A stretch of DNA of 64,000 nt from Dyadobacter sp. 676 (GTDB taxonomy: Bacteria; Bacteroidota; Bacteroidia; Cytophagales; Spirosomataceae). The translations under genes and the position numbers were made by a program. Shown piece after piece: positions 19,390 through 27,506 of this stretch. The first letter of the stretch is position 1; each line of letters starts with the position of its first letter. Below the pieces are notes generated by a model. The model was not told the origin of the DNA. It searched no databases and saw nothing but the letters and a program-made list of their open reading frames with translations. The DNA is taken from the NCBI RefSeq assembly GCF_040448675.1, contig NZ_CP159289.1, positions 6,307,001 to 6,371,000 of the forward strand, given 5' to 3'.

Positions 19390-19902
19390 CTAGTTCGCGC
19401 TTGGAAAAATCCCTTGCAATGCAATGCAGAAGCTGAGGGTAAGGAACGGCTGCATGTTTATGTGGGGCTGGCTTCCTCCGACATTCGCCACTGTCGCCGG
19501 ATTGAGCGTCACCAGATTGCTGTTGCTGCTCGTGTAGAGGAAGTTAGGCTGCGTGTTGGAAAAGTAGTTGCTCGTCGGGTTATTGCTGTTCGTAACCGAT
19601 GTATTATCTATGGCTGAAACGAAGTGAGTGTGCAACGGTAACTCCTGAATATTAAGGGTGTGCGCCGCTTCGCCGGCACGTTGCCCCAGGGTGTGGCCGT
19701 TGCCTACATGAATGGGCGTTCTTCCCCTGAAATCGGGCAATGCAAAATTGGATCTGCCATCGCCGCCGAAGGTTGTGCCAAGCAGAGAAAACAATGCCTG
19801 GTTTTGACCAATGGGTAAAAGCTGTCCATTGGTGAATGCCCAGCCCTTGGGAGGGAAGTTGAAACTGACCATTCGGATTTCTGCTAGAAATGGTTCTGCC
19901 AT
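19390..19902 (-). CDS. Tail-collar domain protein (copy A)
   Basis: 170 residues, first of three tandem paralogues. It starts 'FLAEIRMVSFNFPPKGWAF' and has the collar core 'LLGTTFGGDGRSNFALPDFRGR', the 'LPLHTH' motif, a Ser/Asn-rich middle (residues ~105-135) that differs most between copies, and the shared tail 'QPFLTLSFCIALQGIFPSAN'. Only the middle varies while both ends are conserved, as in trimeric fibre tips with a variable binding surface. The next copy starts 48 bases downstream. A 538-base non-coding region lies upstream. Confidence 0.9.
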   Translation of the reverse strand: MAEPFLAEIRMVSFNFPPKGWAFTNGQLLPIGQNQALFSLLGTTFGGDGRSNFALPDFRGRTPIHVGNGHTLGQRAGEAAHTLNIQELPLHTHFVSAIDNTSVTNSNNPTSNYFSNTQPNFLYTSSNSNLVTLNPATVANVGGSQPHINMQPFLTLSFCIALQGIFPSAN

Positions 19903-20440
19903 AGAAGAAATAGTTTAGATTGATGGATGGATTATTACAGATCGGCAAATAGCAGCCGGAGCCGCCCCATGCCGGGTAAGTAGCGGAAAATCAGCTTTGC
20001 GGAGAAAGCGGCCCGTGCGTCACGAATGCGAGACCAGGAAAGTGAGTGTAGAGCGGCAGAATAAAAAGCGTAGAAGTTCTTTTCATGTTCGGAGGTGCGT
20101 TTAGGTTAGGTTTTTGTAAAATTAGTACTTCAATATTAGCGATATATCATCATTTATATGAGATATATTACGATTTAAATGAAAGAAATTACTAAACGGT
20201 AATAGTTATTCTACGTATAGCGCTATTCAGCGATACACTGATTTTCTAGTAATAGGTTGGTACTGAATATAGTGGGACGGGTTTAGCTGGGAAAAAAAAG
20301 TTATTAAGGGAAGAGCCGCGCAGAACCGGCGGCCATTAGCCCCGCGACTCATTTTTTTGTGAGATATTCAAATACCGCATGTTAAGAATGAGGGCCGTGT
20401 GCCTTTATTGGCTGATCACACTTTCCTAATCCCGGTATTT
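19903..20440. promoter_or_regulatory. AT-rich non-coding region upstream of the tail-collar operon and GH140-like gene
   Basis: This divergent intergenic region (538 bases) carries the 5' signals of the leftward tail-collar operon and the rightward glycosidase gene. No TAnnTTTG element is visible in either direction. The part at 20110-20240 is very AT-rich and has a short inverted repeat (atatatca ... tgagatatat, about 20140-20170), a possible regulator site. A 31-codon reading frame lies at 19991-20086 on the minus strand. Confidence 0.4.
19991..20086 (-). CDS. Possible 31-residue peptide upstream of the tail-collar operon
   Basis: An ATG at 20086 opens 'MKRTSTLFILPLYTHF' and stops at 19991 after 31 codons. 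The start looks like a signal peptide (basic then hydrophobic) but the rest has no recognisable content. It could be a leader peptide, the remnant of a broken exported protein, or chance. It is too short for any composition test. Confidence 0.25.
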   Translation of the reverse strand: MKRTSTLFILPLYTHFPGLAFVTHGPLSPQS

Positions 20441-21808
20441 ATGAGTCCACGCAGGCTACTTTTTCCCGCAATTCTTGCATGTTCGCTCACGATTGCACGC
20501 GCCCAGCACTATGTGGTAAGCGAAAACAAACATTTCCTGCTTAAAGACGGCAAACCGTTTTGCTGGCTCGGCGACACCGCCTGGGAGCTTTTTCACCGCC
20601 TCAGCCGTCCCGATGCCGATTATTATCTCCAAAAAAGGGCCGAACAGGGCTTTACGGTAATCCAGGCGGTGGTCCTCGCCGAGTTCGACGGCTTGGAGGT
20701 ACCGAATGCGTATGGCGAAAAACCGCTGATCGGCAACGATCCCGCCCGGCCGAACGAACGCTATTTCACACACGTAGACTATATTATCGACAAAGCGGCA
20801 TCCTACGGGCTCACGATTGCGCTACTGCCCACATGGGGCGACAAGGTTTTTAAAAACACCTGGGGTAAAGGCCCGGAAATATTCAACGAAAGCAATGCCG
20901 GGACCTACGGTAAATGGCTCGGCAACCGCTATAAATCGAGGCCGAACCTGATATGGGTGCTGGGAGGCGATCGCCAGCCGCGGAAAGACAGCCGGGACGT
21001 CGAAATATGGCGGGCAATGGCGGACGGTATCGCCGAAGGGGTTGGCGGCCACGACAAGGCGCTGATAACCTATCACCCGCAGCCCAACAGAGAAGGTTCC
21101 AGCGAGTGGTTCCACAGCGACGAGTGGTTCGATTTCAATATGTTCCAGACCGGCCATTGCCGCGATACACCTGTTTACGAATACATTCAGCGGGCTTATA
21201 ATCGTATGCCTGCCAAGCCGGTTATCGACGGGGAGCCCATTTACGAGGATCATCCGGTTTGTTTCAACTCAAAGGAAAACGGCACGTCCAGCGCATACGA
21301 CGTCCGAAAGTCGGCCTATCTCGATCTTCTCGCCGGGGCATTCGGGCATACATACGGCTGTCATGACATCTGGCAAATGTATGCGCCGGACCGGGAAGCC
21401 GTGAATGGCCCGCACGTATTCTGGCAGCAAGCCCTCGACCTTCCGGGGGCCCTGGAAATGAAGTATGTCCGCAGGCTCATCGAATCCCGCCCTATGATAG
21501 ACCGCGTTCCCGACCAGTCGGTGGTTGCCGAAAACGCGTTGCCCGCCGCCGACCGCGTGCAGGCCGCGCGCGGCAAGGATTACCTCTTCATTTATACGGC
21601 CTCGGGGAAACCGTTTTCGGTGAATCCCGGAAAAATTTCGGGCACCAGCCTCGATGCGTTCTGGTACGACCCCCGTACAGGGAAAGTCAGGGATGCGGGG
21701 AAGTTCGATAACAAATCGGTAAACCGGTTTATTCCGCCTACTTCGGGTTACGGGCACGACTGGGTGCTTGTCGTGGATGACGAGGCGAAACGTTACCCCA
21801 GGCCGTGA
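20441..21808 (+). CDS. GH140-like glycoside hydrolase (DUF4038, apiosidase-like)
   Basis: 455 residues from ATG 20441, which opens a signal peptide (MSPRRLLFPAILACSLTIARA); an upstream in-frame ATG at 20399 would bury it. The DUF4038 TIM barrel begins 'FLLKDGKPFCWLGDTAWELFHRL' and continues 'GFTVIQAVVLAEFDGL', 'LIWVLGGDRQP' and 'KPVIDGEPIYED'. The C-terminal ~85 residues ('YLFIYTASGKPF', 'FWYDPRTGKV') match the putative collagen-binding domain usual in this family. Characterised GH140 enzymes release apiose-capped side chains of rhamnogalacturonan II. The protein is exported, probably periplasmic. It stands alone on its strand, 99 bases before the sigma-factor gene. Confidence 0.87.
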   Translation: MSPRRLLFPAILACSLTIARAQHYVVSENKHFLLKDGKPFCWLGDTAWELFHRLSRPDADYYLQKRAEQGFTVIQAVVLAEFDGLEVPNAYGEKPLIGNDPARPNERYFTHVDYIIDKAASYGLTIALLPTWGDKVFKNTWGKGPEIFNESNAGTYGKWLGNRYKSRPNLIWVLGGDRQPRKDSRDVEIWRAMADGIAEGVGGHDKALITYHPQPNREGSSEWFHSDEWFDFNMFQTGHCRDTPVYEYIQRAYNRMPAKPVIDGEPIYEDHPVCFNSKENGTSSAYDVRKSAYLDLLAGAFGHTYGCHDIWQMYAPDREAVNGPHVFWQQALDLPGALEMKYVRRLIESRPMIDRVPDQSVVAENALPAADRVQAARGKDYLFIYTASGKPFSVNPGKISGTSLDAFWYDPRTGKVRDAGKFDNKSVNRFIPPTSGYGHDWVLVVDDEAKRYPRP

Positions 21809-21906
21809 CCGTCATTATTTTGGGCTATTGCAGTAATTCATGTTTAAATTTTACTTAATAAAGAAATTCGATCATTCTTAGCACTCATTTGTACATTGGC
21901 TAACCG

Positions 21907-22479
21907 ATGGAGCAGGAACTGGAACTTTGGAAAAAATTCAAGAATGGCGACGCGGCCGCTTTTGAAGAGATGATCCGGGGGGAGTTCCGTGCGTTGTTCG
22001 AATATGGCTCGCGTTTTATCCACGATCGCGACACGTTGAACGACTGCATTCACGACCTTTTCGCCTCGCTCTGGGACCGCCGGCGTTTTCTGGCCGATAC
22101 CGACAGGATCAGGCCCTATTTGCTGAAAAGCCTCCGGAACCGCCTGCTGAAAGAGATCGATCGGGCGCATTCGCTGACACCCTTCGAGAGCTGGCACGAG
22201 AGCGGCCATGTCGAAGAGGATACCGAAAGCAGGCTGATCTCCACCGAAACCGACGAACGTCGCCGGCGGCAGATCGGCATGGTACTGCATTCGCTGACGC
22301 CCAGGCAGCGCGAAATTATCCATCTCAAATTTTTTGAAAATCTTTCTCACGAGCAGATCGCCGGGGTACTCGATATCTCGCGACCGGCCGTCGCCAATCT
22401 CCTTTCTCAGGCATTGCGGCTCTTCCGCGACAAATGGCAAACCATCCTGTCGTCCTTTTTAATTGTACTAATATTCTGA
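21907..22479 (+). CDS. FecI-type RNA polymerase sigma factor
   Basis: 190 residues. Sigma region 2 is at about 25-90 ('ALFEYGSRFIHDRDTLNDCIHDLFASLW') and region 4 at about 130-180 ('LTPRQREIIHLKFFENLSHEQIAGVLDISRPAVANLLSQAL'). Followed by a FecR anti-sigma and an STN-bearing SusC, the standard three-part trans-envelope switch: substrate on SusC is sensed by FecR, which frees the sigma factor to transcribe the transport genes. The hydrophobic C-terminal tail (LSSFLIVLIF) is unusual but short. Confidence 0.94.
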   Translation: MEQELELWKKFKNGDAAAFEEMIRGEFRALFEYGSRFIHDRDTLNDCIHDLFASLWDRRRFLADTDRIRPYLLKSLRNRLLKEIDRAHSLTPFESWHESGHVEEDTESRLISTETDERRRRQIGMVLHSLTPRQREIIHLKFFENLSHEQIAGVLDISRPAVANLLSQALRLFRDKWQTILSSFLIVLIF

Positions 22480-22512
22480 TTATCAGATATTTATATATAT
22501 TAATGTAAATAT

Positions 22513-22536
22513 CCGGAAAGAATCTTCGGTTTTTTC
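22513..22536 (+). terminator. Weak terminator between sigma and anti-sigma genes
   Basis: 'ccggaa' and 'ttcgg' can pair over a short loop and are followed by TTTTTT. The stem is only about five base pairs with a wobble, so it may be partial, allowing some read-through into the FecR gene. Confidence 0.4.
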
Positions 22537-22596
22537 GATGATGATTCGGGCATTTGCCGATTATCTTTTTGTAAATACGCCAAATGGTGTTTTTGT

Positions 22597-23676
22597 ATGA
22601 AATATTATAAAGATTACGATCTGGAAGACTTCCTGCAAGACGAGAGCTTCCGTCGCTGGGTAACCGGAGAGGCGGAGGCTACGGAGGGTCTTTGGGAAGA
22701 GATCGTTCGCCTCTATCCGGATAAAAGGGTGATTATGCGGCAAGCCCGGGAGCTCATTCTCGCGTGGCAGGAGCCTGTTGCAATCGTCACTGACCAACAG
22801 TTGGAAGATCAGGTACAACGCATTCTGCATACCACCCGCACGAAGCGGCCCACCGGGCAGCTAAGGTTGCGGAGGTGGTTGTCGGTAGCGGCGGTAGTAA
22901 CCCTGATTGCCGGTTTTGGGGGCGCTTTTTTCTGGAAACAATACCGAGGAACCGACACGCCGGGTGGAAGCGCGGCATATGTGCCGCCGACATCCGGAGC
23001 GCTGAAAGAGGTTGCCAACACAGGGAAAAAGCCCATGAAAGTTGCATTGCCCGACGGCAGCAGGGTAAGCCTGGCGCCTTCGGCAAGGATCAGCTACGCA
23101 AGCCGGTTCGTACGTGAGAAAAAGCGCGAAGTATATCTTTCGGGAGAAGCGTTTTTTGAAGTGACCAAGGACCCGCAGAATCCTTTCTTTGTGTATGCCA
23201 ACGGGCTCGTAACGCGCGTGCTGGGCACCAGTTTCGTTGTCAGGGCCACCGATACGAACGTAGAGGTGCTCGTGCGGAGCGGGAGGGTATCGGTACTGCC
23301 GTTGAAAGACCTGGAAAACCCCGGGGAACGCAATACCGAACTGCTGCTGACGCCCAACCAGCAGGCGATTTTTTCCGTGAAAGACAACCTGGTTTCCAAA
23401 TCCATCACCCATATGCCGCTGGAACTGATCAAGCCGGACCAGGACGCGGGGTTTGTATTTGAGAACCAGCCCGTAAGCAAGGTTTTCTCGGTATTGGAGA
23501 AAGTTTACGGGATTCCGATTGTGTACGACGCCGCGGTGATGGAGAAATGCTCGCTCCGTGTCGAACTCAGCAACGAACCTTTTTTTACCAAACTCGATAT
23601 CATCACGCAAACCCTGGGGGCCACCTACCGCGTCAGCGACGGACAGGTGGTGATTTCCAGCGAAGGTTGCAGATAA
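22597..23676 (+). CDS. FecR-family anti-sigma factor
   Basis: 359 residues. There is a cytoplasmic anti-sigma segment (1-94), one membrane helix (about 95-114, 'WLSVAAVVTLIAGFGGAFFW'), then a periplasmic FecR domain ('VALPDGSRVSLAPSARISYAS', 'LSGEAFFEVTKDPQNPFFVYA', 'VLGTSFVVRA') and a C-terminal DUF4974 (STN-like) domain ('FENQPVSKVFSVLEKVYGIPI'). It holds the preceding sigma factor and is predicted to contact the STN domain of the next gene. The gap from the sigma gene is 117 bases. Confidence 0.95.
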   Translation: MKYYKDYDLEDFLQDESFRRWVTGEAEATEGLWEEIVRLYPDKRVIMRQARELILAWQEPVAIVTDQQLEDQVQRILHTTRTKRPTGQLRLRRWLSVAAVVTLIAGFGGAFFWKQYRGTDTPGGSAAYVPPTSGALKEVANTGKKPMKVALPDGSRVSLAPSARISYASRFVREKKREVYLSGEAFFEVTKDPQNPFFVYANGLVTRVLGTSFVVRATDTNVEVLVRSGRVSVLPLKDLENPGERNTELLLTPNQQAIFSVKDNLVSKSITHMPLELIKPDQDAGFVFENQPVSKVFSVLEKVYGIPIVYDAAVMEKCSLRVELSNEPFFTKLDIITQTLGATYRVSDGQVVISSEGCR

Positions 23677-23747
23677 CATTCATTTTTGACTTGACCCATT
23701 CATCCTAAACCCTTACCGCATGATTAAATACCGATTATAACAAGCAA

Positions 23748-23829
23748 AAAGCCGGGAACGGGTCCAGCGTTTCCGGCTTTGAAAATTCCCCTTGATTTAA
23801 GCGAAACTTAAAGCTCCCGCTATGGGAGC
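23748..23829 (+). terminator. Two hairpins between the FecR and SusC genes
   Basis: A 12-bp stem (23748-23759 with 23769-23780, one G-T wobble) is followed only by TTT then 'gaaaa', so it is a weak terminator on this strand but a better one on the other (five T). A second hairpin, gctccc/gggagc, lies at 23813-23829, 49 bases before the SusC start. Placement fits partial termination or attenuation separating regulators from the highly expressed transporter. Which strand is used is not known. Confidence 0.5.
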
Positions 23830-23877
23830 GAGGAAGGTCTTTGTCGTTTGTGAACACTCAAAAACCATCGTAAAAGT

Positions 23878-26800
23878 ATGAAAAAAAATAGTTTACCATT
23901 TAAATATTTGGTAGCTGCGATGAAAGTTACATGCATACCATTTCTGGTGTCCCTCTTTTTTCAGAGCCTGGCCCTGGCCAATGACGGCGTAGCCCAGGAA
24001 ATCCTGAACCGGGAGGTGACGCTGCAAGCGAAGCAACAGGACCTGAAACAGGTGCTGACAACGCTTGAAAAGAATGCCAAAGTGAAGTTTTCATACATTC
24101 CGTCCCTGATTTCCAACCAGAAAGTAAGTATTGAAGCATCCAACGAAAAGCTGAGCAAGGTTTTGAAAGACCTGCTTGCGCCCCTGCAAATCCATTACTC
24201 GGTGTCGGGCAATTACATTATACTGATCCGCAAGCCCGACGAATCGTTTTCCGAATCCCCCAAGTTGTTTGAACCGGTGCCCTTGCCTTACCTGCATCGG
24301 GTGGATATTGCCGTTAAAGGAAAGGTGACAGGCTCCGATAACGCGGCAGGGCTGCCCGGCGTGAGCGTGGTGGTGAAGGGGACGCAACAAGGGGCCATCA
24401 CCGGCGGCGACGGTAGTTTCGAACTGGTCGTACCCGACGACAAAGCGGTGCTGGTGTTCAGTTTTGTAGGCTATATTTCGCAGGAAATCCCGGTGAGCAA
24501 CCGGTCGGTGATCAATGTAGCGCTCGATCCGGATATCAAGGCGTTGAGCGAAGTGGTGGTGACCGGCTATACCACGCAGTCGAGAAGGGACATTACCGGT
24601 TCTGTAAGCGTGATCGACGCGGAAAAACTGCTCTCGGTGCCAGCTACCAACCTCGCGCAGCAGTTGCAGGGGCGTGCGGCGGGCGTGACCGTAGGCACGG
24701 ACAATACGCCCGGCGGCGGTGTGGCCGTGCGTGTGCGCGGGTACGGAACCCTGGGTAACAACGACCCGCTCTACATTATCGACGGCGTTCCGACGAAGGG
24801 TAACCTCAATACGATCAATCAGAACGACATCGAGTCGATCCAGATACTGAAAGATGCTTCCTCGGCTTCCATTTACGGCTCGCGGGCAGCGAACGGGGTG
24901 GTGATCATCACGACCAAAAGAGGGAAGTCGGGCGTGCCGAAACTGACGTTCGACGCCTATTTCGGTGTGCAGAAACTGGCCAAAACGATGGATTTGCTGA
25001 ACACCCGCGAATATGGCGAATATCTCTGGCGCAGTAAAAAGAATGCGAACGTTGTGAACCCGGCGACCGGCAACCCCGAGCATTCGCAATACGGCAACGG
25101 GCCGGAGCCGGTTATTCCCGACTACATCATCCCCGACGGCGCCTCGGAAGGCGATCCGCGCGTAAACCCGGCCAATTACAGCTACGACCGCTATACCGAC
25201 CCGCAGTTCGGAAAAACCAAATTTTCCATCACGAAAGCCAACAAGCAGGGCACCGACTGGATGCGCGAGGTTTTCGACGACGCGCCTATTCAGAACTACC
25301 AGTTGGGCGTTTCGGGGGGCTCGGAAGTGAGCCGCTACTCGTTTTCGGCCAATTATTTCAATCAGGCGGGCATTTTGCTTTACAATGGTTATCAGCGCTA
25401 TTCGGTCCGGGCCAATACCGAGTTTACCATCAAAAAGAAACTCCGCATAGGGGAAAATTTACAGGTTGCCTATGGAAAACGGCAGGGTAACTATGGCAAT
25501 AACAGCGAAACAAGCCAGGTTTCGAATACTTACCGTGCGCAGCCGATCATTCCGGTGTACGACATCGGAGGCAATTTCGCGGGCACGCTCGGAAGCAATC
25601 TCGGCAATGCGAACAACCCCGTGGGGCAGCTGGTACGCAACAAAAACAATGGTTACAAGGACCTCAGGCTTTTCGGTAATGCCTATGCGGAGTTCGACAT
25701 CCTTAAAAACCTTACCGCAAAGACCAGCTTCGGCCTCGACCTGACCGCTTCCGCCGGAAAATATTACACCCCGGTAGAAATCGAACTCGCGCACGGGACC
25801 AATGTGAACAGCCTGAGCGAAAACAGGAGCTACGGCTATTCCTGGACCTGGACCAACACCCTTACTTATGATAAAACCTTCGGCGAGTCGCACCATTTGA
25901 ATGCATTCGTCGGCCTGGAATCGATTGATTCCTACGGCGATTTCGTGAATGCCTATCGCCAGGGCTTTTTCTCCAACAATATCGACCTGCGCTATATCGA
26001 CGCGGGTAACCCTGCAACGGCAACCAACAGCGGGTACGCCTCGTCATCGTGGTCGTTGTTCTCGTATTTCGGTCGGGTAGACTACGCATTTGACGACAAA
26101 TACCTCGTTCAGGCTACTTTGCGGCGGGATGCTTCCTCCCGTTTTCAGGCGGCATCGCGCTATGCGACATTTCCGGCGGCGAGCATAGGCTGGCGTATCT
26201 CGAAAGAGAGTTTTATGTCCGGCGTCGATTTTGTGAGCGACTTGAAAATCCGTGCGGGCTGGGGACAAACGGGTAACCAGGAAATTGGAGATTTCAATGC
26301 CTATTCCACCTACCAAAGCAATCCGAACAGCAGCGGCTACGGGCTGGGCAGCAGTCCGATCGGGTATATGCAGGGCTTCGACCTCGGGCGTTTCGGCAAT
26401 CCCAACGCTAAATGGGAGACGACTACGACGGTCAACGTGGGTATCGACGCCAATTTGTTCAAGGGAAAGTTTGACCTCAGTCTGGACGTGTTCGACCGGC
26501 AAACCAGGGATTTGCTGTATACCAAAGCATACGACCCCAGGCTCGGCGACGCCGCCATTCCTGCCCAGAATATCGCTTCCATGCAAAACAGGGGCGTCGA
26601 CCTGGGCCTGAATTATCAGGACCACGCATTGGACGGCAGGCTTACTTACAGCATCGGCGTGAACTTCTCGACTTACCGGAACAAGATCGTCGCCCTCGAC
26701 CCGCAGAATCCCGACGATTTCCTTCCCGGTTTCTCGCTGCGGACGCCGCCCGTTACCCGCTCCATTGCCGGACGGCCCATCTCGTCGTTTTACGGCTACA

Positions 26801-27495
26801 TCATCGACGGTATTATGCAGAACGAGGAAGAAGTGCAAAACCATGCGAAATTCCCTGGCTACTACGATTCCAACATTTACATCGACGGCAAGCGTACACA
26901 GGGCGTGGGCAAGTTCAAATACCGCGATGTGAACGGCGATGGAATTATCAACGCTCAGGACCAGACTTACATCGGCAACCCGCATCCCGATTTTACCTAT
27001 GGGGTGAACCTGAATGTGGGGTATAAGAACTTCGATCTGGCCATTTTCGCGCAGGGGGTACAGGGCAACGACATTTTCAACCATGTGCGTTACTGGACGG
27101 ATTTCGAAGTGTTCCAGGGAAACCGCTCGAAAAGAATGCTCTACGATTCGTGGCGGCCCGATAACCCGGATGCCAAACTGCCGATTCTGGACGCGAACGA
27201 TGCCCAAAGCGGCGAGCCTTCGACCTATTTTGTGGAGGATGGCTCTTACCTGCGCTTCAAGAACATTCAGTTGGGGTACACGCTGCCCAAATCGGTTTTA
27301 TCCAAAATCGGGGCCGATCATCTGCGGATATACATTCAGGGACAGAATCTGCTGACTTTCACCAAATATACCGGCCTGGACCCCGAGATTAACCTCCGCA
27401 ACTTCAACAGCGGCTCCGACCGCCAGATTGGCGTGGATGAGGGTGTTTATCCCACTCCCAAATCGTTCATCGTTGGTATTAGTCTTGGTTTTTAA
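23878..27495 (+). CDS. SusC/RagA TonB-linked transporter with STN signalling domain
   Basis: 1205 residues. Signal peptide to about 35; STN (secretin/TonB short N-terminal) domain about 55-118 ('LKQVLTTLEKNAKVKFSY', 'IHYSVSGNYIILI'); carboxypeptidase-regulatory-like domain about 148-225; SusC signature 'LSEVVVTGYTTQSRRDITG'; plug with 'LYIIDGVPTKGN', 'IESIQILKDASSASIYGSRA' and 'NGVVIITTKRGKSG'; barrel to the C-terminal Phe. The STN domain links it to the FecI/FecR pair directly upstream. It imports the ligand bound by the following SusD (gap 11 bases). Confidence 0.96.
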   Translation: MKKNSLPFKYLVAAMKVTCIPFLVSLFFQSLALANDGVAQEILNREVTLQAKQQDLKQVLTTLEKNAKVKFSYIPSLISNQKVSIEASNEKLSKVLKDLLAPLQIHYSVSGNYIILIRKPDESFSESPKLFEPVPLPYLHRVDIAVKGKVTGSDNAAGLPGVSVVVKGTQQGAITGGDGSFELVVPDDKAVLVFSFVGYISQEIPVSNRSVINVALDPDIKALSEVVVTGYTTQSRRDITGSVSVIDAEKLLSVPATNLAQQLQGRAAGVTVGTDNTPGGGVAVRVRGYGTLGNNDPLYIIDGVPTKGNLNTINQNDIESIQILKDASSASIYGSRAANGVVIITTKRGKSGVPKLTFDAYFGVQKLAKTMDLLNTREYGEYLWRSKKNANVVNPATGNPEHSQYGNGPEPVIPDYIIPDGASEGDPRVNPANYSYDRYTDPQFGKTKFSITKANKQGTDWMREVFDDAPIQNYQLGVSGGSEVSRYSFSANYFNQAGILLYNGYQRYSVRANTEFTIKKKLRIGENLQVAYGKRQGNYGNNSETSQVSNTYRAQPIIPVYDIGGNFAGTLGSNLGNANNPVGQLVRNKNNGYKDLRLFGNAYAEFDILKNLTAKTSFGLDLTASAGKYYTPVEIELAHGTNVNSLSENRSYGYSWTWTNTLTYDKTFGESHHLNAFVGLESIDSYGDFVNAYRQGFFSNNIDLRYIDAGNPATATNSGYASSSWSLFSYFGRVDYAFDDKYLVQATLRRDASSRFQAASRYATFPAASIGWRISKESFMSGVDFVSDLKIRAGWGQTGNQEIGDFNAYSTYQSNPNSSGYGLGSSPIGYMQGFDLGRFGNPNAKWETTTTVNVGIDANLFKGKFDLSLDVFDRQTRDLLYTKAYDPRLGDAAIPAQNIASMQNRGVDLGLNYQDHALDGRLTYSIGVNFSTYRNKIVALDPQNPDDFLPGFSLRTPPVTRSIAGRPISSFYGYIIDGIMQNEEEVQNHAKFPGYYDSNIYIDGKRTQGVGKFKYRDVNGDGIINAQDQTYIGNPHPDFTYGVNLNVGYKNFDLAIFAQGVQGNDIFNHVRYWTDFEVFQGNRSKRMLYDSWRPDNPDAKLPILDANDAQSGEPSTYFVEDGSYLRFKNIQLGYTLPKSVLSKIGADHLRIYIQGQNLLTFTKYTGLDPEINLRNFNSGSDRQIGVDEGVYPTPKSFIVGISLGF

Positions 27496-27506
27496 AATCG
27501 ATTCAT

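Noticed and set aside
12410..19902. Prophage or phage remnant because of tail-collar domains
   Set aside because: No capsid, terminase, portal, tape-measure, sheath, lysis or integrase gene is nearby, and the set ends in a T9SS surface protein.
24091..25089. 332-codon leftward frame opposite the STN-SusC gene
   Set aside because: Overlaps an intact 1205-residue SusC; no recognisable content.
26044..27207. 387-codon leftward frame opposite the SusC barrel
   Set aside because: Shadow of the barrel codons; low-complexity Val/Ile/Arg protein without motifs.
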